DNA of 64,000 bases. Source: Stentor coeruleus (Eukaryota > Ciliophora > Heterotrichea > Heterotrichida > Stentoridae). Positions 1 to 11,737 of this stretch are shown in pieces (position 1 is the stretch's first letter; every line of letters begins with the position of its first letter). Location: the NCBI GenBank assembly GCA_001970955.1, contig MPUH01000016.1, forward strand, positions 62,001 to 126,000, read 5' to 3'. Under the pieces are notes generated by a model. The model was not told the DNA's origin, did no database searches, and saw nothing but the letters and a program-made list of their open reading frames with translations. Made by a program: the position numbers and the translations under genes.

Positions 1-863
1 AATGCTATTGAATTTGGTGACATATTGTAATAAGGTATGTATATTATATACATACTTCCAAGCCAAATACAAACTATTGAGCATAAGATATGAAGCCACT
101 CAATTATATCCAAAGATATAAAACAATATAATTCTATTATGATGATTCTTGAAATAATTCTTTTAACATCAGTAGCACAACTTGCTTTAGATTGAAAGTT
201 TTTGTCATGATAACAATGGCGAATTTCAAAACTCATATACTCACATGAAATTGCATGAAAAATATGAAGAACCATACATAAGGCACAGTTAATCCCATCC
301 CATTTTGTAATAACTAAAGTATTTTCATTAACATAAAACTTTGAAAATTTTATTGACTGACTCAAAAGTATTGAGAAAAAAGTTAGAATCGGGATGAAAA
401 GAACAGTATTTTGAACATTTAAAGCCTTGCCAATCATCCATTTCATGATTTTTGGTGGGTTAATTTTCTTGATCGAAAGAAAAAAAATCAAAGTAAAAGT
501 GATAAATGTTGCATAAATCAAAGCAGAAAATGCATAGTATGCAAAAACTTGAATGTTTAATTGATAAATAATTGTATCAACTCTTGCATAACTGAGAATA
601 TGCCAATAATTTTCATAAAAATTCCAGTCAGAAATCGGCATTTCCGGACGCCAAAGCAAGCTAGTGAATTGGAAATACAGAATCACATAAATAGTAATAA
701 ATGAAAGCTTATCTCTTTTTAAATGAATCTTAATCGAGTCATTTTCTTCAAAAACCTCTAGAATTGCCCTATAAAATGTATCTAAAAACTTCGAATTCGA
801 GTAATGCTTCAAAGATTTATCATTAGTTTGGCCTTCCATTGAGGTAGATAATTCAGAATACAT
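1..863 (-). CDS. Partial TmcB-like multi-span membrane protein, N-terminal part
   Basis: An open frame starts at the ATG at 861-863 and runs without a stop off the left edge, giving 287 visible codons. It matches the N-terminal membrane domain of the two genes to its right. Shared motifs are a WRPEMPISDW block (WKPDIRYTSW in the neighbour), a VQNTVLFIPILTFFS segment, FEIRHC and IELYCF. At least five hydrophobic segments are visible. The PAS-like region and C-terminal spans expected of the family would lie outside the window. The protein should sit in a membrane; its role is unknown. It is the third member of a same-strand array and is visibly more diverged than the two complete copies. The TmcB-like family name is an inference from architecture. 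Confidence 0.8.
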   Translation of the reverse strand, partial: MYSELSTSMEGQTNDKSLKHYSNSKFLDTFYRAILEVFEENDSIKIHLKRDKLSFITIYVILYFQFTSLLWRPEMPISDWNFYENYWHILSYARVDTIIYQLNIQVFAYYAFSALIYATFITFTLIFFLSIKKINPPKIMKWMIGKALNVQNTVLFIPILTFFSILLSQSIKFSKFYVNENTLVITKWDGINCALCMVLHIFHAISCEYMSFEIRHCYHDKNFQSKASCATDVKRIISRIIIIELYCFISLDIIEWLHILCSIVCIWLGSMYIIYIPYYNMSPNSIA

Positions 864-1007
864 ATTTATTTTATATGAAAGACTACACTAATAATAAAAT
901 TATGTATTTAGAAATAAAAACCCATAGAGTTTGTTGAAAATGAAAAAAATGAATATATTTTGCAAAAAAAATTATAAATATTGTATATATTCTATGATTT
1001 TTACATC

Positions 1008-4000
1008 TCAATTAACTAAAATCTCTATAACAACTAGTAATTGTTGAAAATACTTCTCTTCTTTTTTTAAAAAAGGCAAATACACGACAAAAAGCATAAA
1101 AAAGGCAAAAATTGCATAAGCTACTACCCAAAACAAAATACTTGTAAAATCATTTTCAATAATCCTATTAGAATTTTTATCTGTAAGTGATATATATTCT
1201 TCAATTAAACTTCTAATATTTTCCATACGCTTGCAAAAACTTTTAATTTCTATAGGGTTTCTGGTATTATTAAAATACATACTATCACAAATAGCTAATT
1301 CAATCTCTTCAACAATTCCAAATTTGACTCCCTCTAGATTGTTCTTCTCGAATAATCCTTTAAAAATATCCTCTCCGACAAACCGACTTATATCTTGATC
1401 TTGTATATTAAGTTTATTTCTAAAATATTCATTTAGATTTTCATTATAATATATATATTGCAAATTACTATCAAGCACTTTTGTTATTCCAATAGCAGTC
1501 CAAAAGTCCATTTGATACAAAGTAAAACCTTGCATATATAAAACATATTTAAATTTGTTTAATTCCAGGTAATTTCCCCCTATTTTAGTATAATAGATTT
1601 GAGAAACCACCAAAAAGTATACAAAAGAAACAGTAATGAAAATAATAATAATCCATGTCTGAGAGAGGAATTGATAAATCGTCAAAGAAAACTTGTTTTT
1701 CTTACGCACAGCATAATCATAAAATAAAAAAGCATCATTTTCATCTATATAAAGATCATCAGTAAGTCGTATAATACATTTATCTCTAATATTATAAAAA
1801 TTCTTATGCACATATTCACTAATTGTATTCCATATACTATTGTAATTAGTCAATATTTTAATAACTTCGCTAATTTTTAATACCGCACAAAGGACCAAAA
1901 GTGAAATCTGACATATAACAATAATATTATTCACTGTATTAAAATTCTCTACAGTTTTTTCAGAACATTGAATAAACTTCTCATAATTCATTTGCAATTG
2001 ATTGTAAACTTTAATCATAGAATTATTCAAAAGGAAATTAACATTTTCTCGATCTTCAGGATGTAGTAAAAAACGTTTTGCTGATTTTTTGAATATGATA
2101 ATGAAATCATAAAAACTTTCTGATGATGAAAAAGTGATATTGTTTAAAGCATAGAGACTTATTGATTTTTTTTCTTGAAGTATTTGGCTGCAAGGGCAAA
2201 AAGACCAACGGCGTAATTCAGAATCTATTGAATCTTGAATAGATGAATATTCTAAAAGCAAAGATGAAATAGCATCTTTTTGAATTTCTAAATCAGGGTT
2301 ATTAGGTAGGAAGGTATAGTTAATTTTAACCCCAATATTTAACATAAAAGCTAGGAATTTTCCATAATAAGTTATCATTCCTGTTAACATAGTTTTGGAG
2401 ATTAAATAAGTTGTTATTGCATTTGATATTATAAAAATTACTACCTGAATAACAAATACAGCGAAAAAAAATAATAGTTTCATTAGTCGAATAAGCTTTA
2501 GTGAATTAGAAATATCTTTGGATACTTTGTTTAATATAATTTCCCCTTTTCCTTTTTGTGTTTGTTCTATTTTTTCTTCAAATATATTCTTACCAACATT
2601 AGTTTTCGAATAATTTTCTGCGAATGTTGAATTCAAATACTTACTTGTGCTGTTTTCGAAATTCTCATCATTAATTTTATCAGTAAAATCCAAAAGCTTC
2701 TGTCTGTCTAATTTTTTAATCAAATCAATAACATCCTCAGGTTTTTTTTCTCCTGTCTCTTCTGCTAATATACTTTGTAAATCATTATCATTATCAGCAA
2801 GAAGTAAAAGCTTGATTTCACTATTACCTATAACCCTTTGAGTTTTAATAACAAATACATTTTTTTTACCCCTACGCATTATAAAAGGTGTATTTAAATT
2901 AACTGAATCAAAGGGATAATCAGATAAAATATCGTTTATATGAAAATTTTTACAATTAACTGTATCAAAAGTTACTGTTTGAGAAAAGTTTTCACTATGA
3001 GAATATATCAACCCATTTATGCTTATAAGTACTGATGCTCTATTGTTTAAAATTTTCCTTGCAAGGACAAGATAAAAAATTTCTCCATTTAAAGTTATGC
3101 ATGTTGTTTTGATATAGCATTCAACTAAATATCCACGTTGTGTTTGAAGAAAAAGTGTTCCTGGGAATCTTAATGTGCTTGATGTACAAGTTTGAGAATA
3201 TTTAAGCATAGTTTTATTGTGGTTTAAAGAATAAGGATATGGAATATAGTGACTAAGATTGTTTCCGAGGATACTAGATGGAGATTCGTTCATAAGATGC
3301 CCGAATTGCTCATTTATATAGACTATTGTCCCTAAGTTGCTTTGTTCACTTGATACTAGAATTACACCGTTTTCTTCATCAAAGTAAGTTATCCCATTTA
3401 CGTATAAAATAGATTCGAAATCATATTTAATCCTTTCTGCATCTACTTCACTATTTGGGAAGATGTTTAACAAAAAGCTCTTAAGCAAATTTATACCCTC
3501 TTTGCCTTTAGGATAGTTTTTTTTCATTTTTATATACCCATCTGCAACTGTTTTACTATCGATACTAAGTTTTTCGATAAAGTAATTAAGTTTTTTTAGT
3601 GTAAACTCTTCTGATACTATTTCTGCTGCGAAAAAAATTAAGCCTTCAGTAACATTTTTATCAAGTTTTTTCATTTTTTCAAGTTTTTGGACATATTTGA
3701 CAAATTGTAGGTCTTCTGGTATTAACTTATAGTTTTTTTTTAGTATATGCTTAAGCCTGTATGCTTGAAAATCAGTAGTCAAAGATGGAGTGTGCTTGTT
3801 TATTTTAGCTAGTTTTATATACGCAAGTTTGAAATCTTTCAAATTATATATGCAATGACTACATTCCCACAAAGCTATTGAGTCAATATTATCAGAATGG
3901 GAATTCAGATATTCACCAAATGATAAAAGTGGTTGTATATTAGGTTCTTCATTTTCAGTCATATTTTCCCTCATCATAATTTCTAAATGAAATGCATTTC

Positions 4001-5042
4001 TGCATTCTTTAGGTTGGCAAGTCTTTATTAAACTATATCTAAACTCTATAAACCTATTAGCAGACAAAGCGACAATAGGAACAATAAATATTGTAGAAAG
4101 TACCAAAAACCCAGAACTTTCAATAATATATGTCAAAATAAAGCAAAATGCAGTAAAAAGTTCGCATGCTGTTGTTGCAAAAACTATAGTATTCATGCTT
4201 TTGTTATAATAAGGTATATAAAGTAAGTAAAGCACACTAAGCCATATACTAACGATAATATTAAGTCCATGAGATATTTCTAATCTTGAAACCGGCAAAA
4301 AGCAATAAAGTTCAACAGTAGCTATAGTCGACAACATTTTCTTAAAATCTATCATACAAGTAGATTTCGATTCATAATTCTCATGTGCTAAACTATGACG
4401 GACTTCAAAAGTCATAATTTCATATAAGAAACTTGTGCAAATATGCAGAAACAGACAAAACAAGCAATTGGGTAAATGTTGTATTCCTAAATCTTGTCCT
4501 GCTTGGTCATTGTAAATCTCGGAGGGTGTTATAAAATTAGCAATAATAGCAGAGAAAAATGTAAGCATTGGAATGAATAAGAAAGTGTTTTCTATGTAAA
4601 TTGTTTTTTGGAAAAGCCATTTCAAAAGCTTAGGTATTTCTTTTTTGTGAGATGAAGCAAAAACCGTAAGGATTAAAATAAGAAAATCGAAATAAATTAG
4701 AGCTGAAAAAGTGTAATATGCTTGACTTTGGATATTTAGTACGTAAAAAATAGGGTCAATCCTTAAAAAACTCAAATAACGCCAGAACTTCTCGTAGGAC
4801 TTCCATGATGTATATCTAATATCTGGTTTCCAATATAAACTAATGTATTGGAAGTAAAATATCATATGCAACATAAAAAGCCAGATTTTTGTTCTTTTAA
4901 TATCTTCGGGGTTTGAGCTTGGCTCCTGGTATGCATCAATCAATGTTTTGTATAAGGTTTTTATATGGCTTTTTATAAAAGGTCTTGAGTTTTTACTTTG
5001 GTCTAGGGTGTTTATAGAATGATCATCAGCTGCAAAGTCCAT
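1008..5042 (-). CDS. TmcB-like multi-span membrane protein with PAS-like region (copy 1)
   Basis: The encoded protein is about 1,339 residues after removal of a likely 15-nt intron at 2445-2459 (1,344 if retained). The N-terminal third has about eight hydrophobic segments. A soluble block follows with the motif LWECSHCIYNLKDF near residue 395, then a PAS-like region around residues 550-670 (GTIVYINEQFG, then YIPYPY and HN). After a polar linker, further spans lie near residues 850-880, 1055-1080, 1140-1165 and 1305-1335. This layout of spans, PAS, spans resembles the TmcB (tiny macrocysts B)-like family that is expanded in ciliates; that assignment is inference and the biochemical role is not known. 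The stop is TGA. The gene is flanked by a partial paralogue on the left and a close paralogue on the right, all on one strand, which indicates tandem duplication. Confidence 0.85.
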   Translation of the reverse strand: MDFAADDHSINTLDQSKNSRPFIKSHIKTLYKTLIDAYQEPSSNPEDIKRTKIWLFMLHMIFYFQYISLYWKPDIRYTSWKSYEKFWRYLSFLRIDPIFYVLNIQSQAYYTFSALIYFDFLILILTVFASSHKKEIPKLLKWLFQKTIYIENTFLFIPMLTFFSAIIANFITPSEIYNDQAGQDLGIQHLPNCLFCLFLHICTSFLYEIMTFEVRHSLAHENYESKSTCMIDFKKMLSTIATVELYCFLPVSRLEISHGLNIIVSIWLSVLYLLYIPYYNKSMNTIVFATTACELFTAFCFILTYIIESSGFLVLSTIFIVPIVALSANRFIEFRYSLIKTCQPKECRNAFHLEIMMRENMTENEEPNIQPLLSFGEYLNSHSDNIDSIALWECSHCIYNLKDFKLAYIKLAKINKHTPSLTTDFQAYRLKHILKKNYKLIPEDLQFVKYVQKLEKMKKLDKNVTEGLIFFAAEIVSEEFTLKKLNYFIEKLSIDSKTVADGYIKMKKNYPKGKEGINLLKSFLLNIFPNSEVDAERIKYDFESILYVNGITYFDEENGVILVSSEQSNLGTIVYINEQFGHLMNESPSSILGNNLSHYIPYPYSLNHNKTMLKYSQTCTSSTLRFPGTLFLQTQRGYLVECYIKTTCITLNGEIFYLVLARKILNNRASVLISINGLIYSHSENFSQTVTFDTVNCKNFHINDILSDYPFDSVNLNTPFIMRRGKKNVFVIKTQRVIGNSEIKLLLLADNDNDLQSILAEETGEKKPEDVIDLIKKLDRQKLLDFTDKINDENFENSTSKYLNSTFAENYSKTNVGKNIFEEKIEQTQKGKGEIILNKVSKDISNSLKLIRLMKLLFFFAVFVIQVVIFIISNAITTYLISKTMLTGMITYYGKFLAFMLNIGVKINYTFLPNNPDLEIQKDAISSLLLEYSSIQDSIDSELRRWSFCPCSQILQEKKSISLYALNNITFSSSESFYDFIIIFKKSAKRFLLHPEDRENVNFLLNNSMIKVYNQLQMNYEKFIQCSEKTVENFNTVNNIIVICQISLLVLCAVLKISEVIKILTNYNSIWNTISEYVHKNFYNIRDKCIIRLTDDLYIDENDAFLFYDYAVRKKNKFSLTIYQFLSQTWIIIIFITVSFVYFLVVSQIYYTKIGGNYLELNKFKYVLYMQGFTLYQMDFWTAIGITKVLDSNLQYIYYNENLNEYFRNKLNIQDQDISRFVGEDIFKGLFEKNNLEGVKFGIVEEIELAICDSMYFNNTRNPIEIKSFCKRMENIRSLIEEYISLTDKNSNRIIENDFTSILFWVVAYAIFAFFMLFVVYLPFLKKEEKYFQQLLVVIEILVN
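2445..2459 (-). other. Probable stopless 15-nt intron in copy 1
   Basis: The minus strand reads GTATTTGTTATTCAG. It fits the window's intron pattern (GTA start, A at position 10, AG end) and lies exactly where two paralogues carry introns that contain stop codons. Its length is a multiple of three and it has no in-frame stop, so the ORF alone does not reveal it. Confidence 0.7.
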
Positions 5043-5641
5043 TTATCGTATATAATACTGGGATGGTTAAAATTTACTTGAAATATTATGTAAGAAGAAT
5101 TCATTTTAGAACAGCAAGAGTATAGTCTCAGAAATCTGAAAGTTGAAAAAACTTTAGCATTTAATTATTACAATTGATTTTACATGACAGTATTTTGCTC
5201 TTAATTTTGCAAAAGTTATGAAATCCTATTTTTGGTTTTATCCATAAAGCTCTTATTAGAAAAAAGGCCTTAATAGTATTTATTTTAGCCCTTAAATAAA
5301 TTCGACTATAATAAATCCTACAATCATATCAAAAATCTTTTATAATAATTCTCTCTATCAATTTCTATTTCCTTTTAACAAAACCAAAAATATATCATTA
5401 AAAAAATTTTATCACAATTTAACTCTAGACAATATTACCACAATAACAAACCTTAACAAATATCCATGATAATAAACTTATATAATTCTATAAGTCTCAC
5501 TTTTTTGTTTATTCATAATATAAATTAGCTTTTACTTTATCAAGTTTATATTAAAAAATTTATAATATAAACCTATAAAGATTTATTTATTCAATATACT
5601 TACTATTTTAAATTTCTATATTAATCATGATTTATCCCAAT
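5043..5641. other. Intergenic spacer between paralogues
   Basis: Very AT-rich DNA upstream of copy 1 and downstream of copy 2. No ORF with a start codon, RNA gene or repeat is recognisable. Confidence 0.6.
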
Positions 5642-8600
5642 TCAATTTACAAAAATTTTAGCTAAAATTTCTATATGCTTGAAATAATTCTTTTGTCTAA
5701 TCAAAAATGGTAAATAAACCATAAAAAACATACTAAATGCAAATATTGTATAAAGGACACTCCAAACAATAACCTTTATAATTTCTTCTTTATTGATTGC
5801 TTTTCCATAAGTAAATGTTTTTTGGATATCTAATTCTAATATCGCTCTCACATCTTGTAATTTATTTCTATATTTGTCTATCTCTTGAAGATTTTTTGCT
5901 TCAAACATATATAGACTATCATAAAAAGCTACTTCGGATTCATGGATAGCTCCGTATTTTGCAATGTTTTCATTATTATTCTTGAAAAGGCTGGTGTAGA
6001 TTTCATTAGCAACACTTGATGAAAAACTTTTACTTTCAATTTTTTGTGTGTTTTCATTGTATTTTCCCCAAAGCTGGGTTATGCATTCTTTTTGAGTATC
6101 GTTAAAAATTTGGTTACTTAGTCCGAAAATAGTCCAGAAGTCTACTTGATACATGTATGATTTTTGTTTGTATAGGAGATGGTTGAAAAAATTAATATTT
6201 TTTACTTGTTCGCCTATATTTATATATGAGATCTGTGATACAATAAAAAAATACACAAGAGATACTACAACAAAAAGGATCACAATCCATATTTGACCTA
6301 TTAGTTGAGTAAAATTGAGAGAGAAATAAGGCTTTTTAACAGCAGTATAATCATATAAATGGAATATCTCATCTTCTTTTATACTCAAGTTGTCTGTAAG
6401 CCTACTAATACATTTGTCCCTTAATTGATAAAAATATTTATGGACATTTTCTCCAATTGTATTCCAGATCCTATTAAAATTCTGAATAATTTTAAGAACT
6501 TCACTAAACTTGAGAATAAAAGATGCTATCAAAAGTGAAACTTGTATAATTAAAATAATATAATTTATAGTATTCAAAGTATTAACATCACTATTTGAGC
6601 AATCAATAATATCATAAAAAAACTCTTCTATTTGTGGTAGTGCTAACAGCATTGTTGTATTCATAAAAAATTCAAAATTTTCGATATCATTAGGATTTTC
6701 TATATATGAATTTATAGATGATTTTATTGTTTTTATAAAATCATAAATATTACTTTTATGTATCTGTGTTCTATTTCCCATAAAATAAATTTTCAATGGT
6801 GTATCAGTTAGTAAATGGGTACTAATCCAACATGATTTGTGCTTTAAAAGTTCTTTACGAATAGCATTTTCTATATCAAAATTAGCCTTAAGAAACTCAA
6901 TAAGTTCTGTTTTAATATCATCAGTAATCAACGTACTGTTTAAATTAAGATAAGCCATTTTGACACTTGCTTCCTGAACAAATTCAGAAAATTCCCCATA
7001 AACTTTAATCAAATTAATATCCACTTTTTTAGCAATCAAATAAGTTGTTATCCCATTAGAAATAATAAAAAACGATACCTAAATATAAAATACCACAATA
7101 AAAAACAGCCACTTCATAAGAAAAATCAATTTATAAGAGTTTAAAATCGCTTTAGATATCGAAAAAGGCTGGAACTCATTTTTCGTGCTTTTTGTATTAA
7201 GAGCATAAATTTCTTTAAAATGATGAGGACTATTAAGACTAGATTCAGAAAATTCAATTTTATCATTGCTATTAATATACGTTGTCTGTTGAATTTTCGG
7301 ATACAACAAATTTTTAAAATGAATAAGCGAATCCTCATTATTACTTTTCAAATTTACACTATCTTCTTCACTTTCAATTTTCCCCCCAAACTGTTCCATA
7401 ACCGTGAATTTTTTTTCTCTATTTCCTCTATCGCGTGTACCAATTTTTATTTGAGTACTCATTTCAATCTTATCCTTATTAAAAGCTGTCTTTAAGTCAT
7501 CTTCTTTTTCAACAACAATAACACTTAAAATATTTGTATTCCCAATATCTTCTGATACTTTTGTAATAAAAACTTTCCTTCCTCCAACATTTATAGGAAC
7601 AGCTACTTTAAGTTTATGTTTATCAATATTATATCCTGGGATTATATTTTCCAAATTAATATTTTGACAATTTGGTATATTATAATTGAATAAACTTGGG
7701 AATTTCTGTGTATGTGAAAATATCATACCTGAAGAGTTTATTAAAGCTCGCTGATAAGCTTCACCTATACTTTGAGCGAGAACTAGGTAAATTATATGCC
7801 TATCTAAAGCGAGACATGACATTTTGACATAACATTCGATTAAATAACCTTTTTCGGCTTGGAAGTATAGTGTGCAAGGGAAACGCAAAAGGCTTGATTT
7901 TGATTTTCTAGCAAAGTTTAATAGGAAACTATTATGTTTGTTGTTGTATGGATAAGGGATATATGAAGAGATATTACTTTTTACTATATGGTTTGGGGCT
8001 TCGCCTATGATATTCCCGAATCTATCGTTACAATATATTATTATACCTATATTCGATTCATCACCAGATACTAAAAGAATACCGTTTGTCTGGTCGAAAT
8101 ATGCTAAATCTTGAGTGGAAATTGAGTTTTCTTCACCACAGTAAATTTTGTCTGGATTAATTTTGTCGTCTGGATATAAACCTTCAAGAAGACTTTTAAG
8201 TAAAACTATACATTCAGTATTTTTTGGATGTTCTTTTAAGAGCCTGCTGTAGTTATCTACAATATACTCCATATCTTCAGTAGTTTGCATCATCAAGGTA
8301 TTAATTTTTTTCATCCTAGGCTTTTCTGCAAGAATTTCTGCGGCTAAAACAATGCAATTCTCTACAGCATTCTGATCAACTTGTTTAACTTTCTCGAGTT
8401 TTCTCATATAATTAAAAAAATCCAAGTCTTCAGGTATTGTAGCTTTCGCATTTTTTATTATGCTCTTAAGTTTATAGCTTTGAAAATCTGTTGTAAGAGA
8501 AGGTGTAGTCTTATAGATTTTCGCTAATTTTATCGTAGCCAATTTACAATCTTGTAAAGCATATATACAATGACTACATTCCCAAAGAGCTATAGAATCT

Positions 8601-9757
8601 AGATTATCTTTATGATTTAATAAATACTCACCAAATACATCCAAAGGCTCTGTATCACTTTCTTCACATTTAATCAAAGAATTTCTAATCTGAAGTTCTA
8701 AATAAAATGCATTTCGGCATTCTTTTGGGTCAGTTTTTTTAATCAGGTTATACCTTAAGTTTAAAATCGATGGAACAATTAAGATAATTAATGGAACCAA
8801 TATAATATTTGAAAGCATTAAAAACCCTGAACTATTTATAAAATAAGTAAAAGTAAAACAAAAAGCTGTAAACATTTTGCACACTGTTGTAGCAAAAACA
8901 ATAGTATTCATATCTCGATTATAATAAGGCAAGTAAATCCAATATAAAACACATAGCCATATACTGACAATTACATTTAAACTATGAGATATTTCTAATC
9001 TCCCAACAGGTAAAAAGCAATACAACTCAACAGTGACAATTGTTGAAATCATTTTTTTAAAATCTATCATACATGATGATTTAGCTTTATAGTCCACAAC
9101 AGCAAAGCAATGTCTAACTTCAAATGTCATTATTTCATAAACAAAAGATGTTGAAACATGAAGTAAAAGACAAATAGCACAATTAACTAAATGGGCTGAG
9201 TTGATATTTTCTAAAGATGTACTTGGGTATATAGATGGAAGATTGACTATTTTGGCGATAATAGCAGAAAAAAAAGTGAGCATAGGGATAAATAATAGGG
9301 TATTTTGTATAAAAAGTACTTTCTGGAAAAGCCATTTCAATATTTTTGGTATACTTCGTTTTTCTGATGATGCGATAACTGTGAGGAGGAAAATCATAGA
9401 ATTGAAAAATACAATTGCTGTGAAAGTATAATAAGCCTGAATCTCAATACCGAGGATATAAAATATAGTATCGAGTCGAGCAAAACTAAGTACTCTCCAG
9501 AATGGCTCATAATAATCCCAATCAAGATATTTAATACCTTGTTTCCAATATAAACTTGTATATTGAAGGTAAAATATAAAGTGAAATAGGATTTGACAAG
9601 CCATGGCTGTTTTTGAATCGCTATGATTTGCACTTGGTTCCTGCAAAGAATCCATTAAGGTTTTGTATAGCTTTTTTATCAGCTTGGAAAAGTAAGTTGC
9701 AGGAAGAAATGCACGATTTAATTTGTTGGTTTTTAGAACTTCTGTGTTCATATTCAT
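5642..9757 (-). CDS. TmcB-like multi-span membrane protein with PAS-like region (copy 2)
   Basis: Two open frames join across a 15-nt intron at 7079-7093 into a protein of about 1,366 residues. It aligns along its whole length with copy 1. Shared features are the N-terminal spans, LWECSHCIYALQD, the PAS-like region (GIIIYCNDRFG, then YIPYPY), the post-PAS span running into IISNGITTYLI, and the C-terminal FMVYLPFL span. The start is the ATG at 9755-9757; a second in-frame ATG follows two codons later. The stop is TGA. Before intron recognition the gene looks like two ORFs split by an in-frame TAG, but that TAG is the 3' end of the intron. It is the closest paralogue of copy 1 by eye. Membrane location is clear; substrate and function are unknown. 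Confidence 0.85.
7079..7093 (-). other. 15-nt intron in copy 2
   Basis: The minus strand reads GTATTTTATATTTAG: GTA start, A at position 10, TAG end. The TAG is in frame, so translation requires removal. The position is equivalent to the introns at 2445-2459 and 24237-24251 in the paralogues. Confidence 0.88.
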
Positions 9758-11737
9758 AATTATGCTAATTAATATACTAATGATTAAAGGTTTTGCTAAA
9801 TTAAATTTTAAATAACATGAAAATTGTATATAGTAAAGATAATGTAAAAGTTGGAATTGATGTAAATGACCACTGGGTTATGATTTTTGTATTTAAATGG
9901 TTGCTGGCTGGAGAGTTTTAATACTTAATATAGATGTTATTAGAATATTTTTGTGATTTTTGGTTTGTAAGATTAATTCATTTTGTTTTATTATATTTTA
10001 ATTATAATTAAGTTAATTCAGAAATTGATAATGTAATGCTATAATAAATTAAAGGAGAGTATTTGTGATATGTAAGATAAAATTGTGTTTTGGATGAAAT
10101 AAATTACTTAGGAAATTTTGTGAAGTTAAGTAATGCTAATGATAGGCCAGTATTATTGATAAACTATTTTTTTGACGAAAATCTATATCTGATTAAAGTT
10201 AAGGCTATTCAAATAGCAATGTTGAAAAAAAAAAACCTGAAATTTAATATGTTGGCAAATTTTATATTATGTGTGATTAAAAAGCAAAATTTTTGTAATA
10301 AAAGGATTTTTTACTTTTGAATCGTATAGGAATATAATTATAAGATTTTTTTGGATGGAAATAGTTGCTTGTTGCGCTTAAGACAGAGACCCGACTTATC
10401 CTTTATTGTTTATTATAAGTTAAGAAATTAAAAATTGCTTATATCTTCAGATGAAAAAAGCTTAATTACCAAAAACTAGTCACACAAACACAAAATCTTG
10501 ATTTAAATACTTATTATAAAGCTGTGCATTATATTTATGCATAAACTTTAGAAATAGACTATAATATTTTCTTCAAAAGAATTAAAACTAAAATATCTCT
10601 ATATAAAAAATTAGAGTATAAAAATAAACAGTATTACTAAGTATAATATCTTCTAGGCTAAACTATCATTTGCATATTTCTTACTTTACTTCTAGAGAGT
10701 ATATCTAGTTATAATTATGGTAATAACTAAGAATAAAAATGCTAAATAATTTATACTAAAGTTTAAATCCCAAGGCCTGAAATCATATTTATTATCCAAA
10801 TCTCGTGTCTTACTTACAAATCCTTTTTAAGTACTTATTTTCTTTAACTTCTGATTTTACATTAAACTCATTTACATTTCCCGAAGTGTCAACCTTTTTT
10901 CTCACACAATCACTTAAATCATAATGCACAACTAAAAGAGAAATGATTAGAAGCTTTCATTTACCCTTGTCATATTAAAATAGTCGAATTTTAATTAAGC
11001 TAAGCTTATCCTTTAGGAATAAAAATTATATTATGTTCTTAATATGACGATACTTCAAGTGTTATAATTTTAAATCTTGTCTTTTTAATAAAAGCCTCTA
11101 TATATTTTACGTTCTCAGTATACAAAACATAGTCAAATTTCCAAGTTTATTATGAGTACTTTATATTTTTCATGCAAATACTGCATAAAATTAATCTTAA
11201 TAATTTTGTATACTTTTTTAGTACAAATATATTGAAAATCGATATAAAAGAAGAATTATAAGTATCTTGCCATATAAACTCAAGCAACTAGGCTAATTTC
11301 TACCAAAAGCTTGTATATTTTCAATAATTAACATTTTTTGGCCTTAAGGCTCGAAATATGTCTTTAAGTATATATCCAAGTTGGAAAATTAATTCTAAAT
11401 TACTTATCGCCTTTACTTCAAAGCTTTGCAGAAAATGTATAAATAAGTTTAAGTTAAATAAATATGTCACCTATAATTGGTAAATAGTTACATTATTGTA
11501 TTTTTTTGCTTAATAAAGTCCAAAAATCCTTTAATTTTTTTTTGAATTAAATTCAAATCCTGTTTCACTTTTTATCTTCGATTTCATTGCTTTATCAAGT
11601 AAGAAAAATTTAAATTTATGTGGTTTACTTTTGTATTGAATTAAAACACATATCGATAAATAATCTCAATTACTACCTTTATTTCAGATAAAGAATATTC
11701 TTTTAGAGTTAAATTTCAATTTAATGTATCTTTATAC
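9758..11737. other. 2-kb intergenic region
   Basis: Non-coding DNA upstream of copy 2 and downstream of the CXC gene. The part next to copy 2 is G/T-rich on the plus strand, as expected for the 5' flank of a minus-strand gene. One open frame at 10090-10320 lacks an ATG start and has no recognisable domain. No tRNA-like boxes were seen. Confidence 0.55.

Noticed and set aside
7079-7093. In-frame TAG codons aligned with Gln could mean TAG is reassigned to glutamine
   Set aside because: Each such TAG ends a 15-nt GTA...AG segment with A at position 10, and TAG also ends several genes. Introns explain all cases without a changed code.
10090-10320. Possible 76-codon plus-strand gene
   Set aside because: It starts at TTG with no nearby ATG, has no domain and has AT-driven composition.
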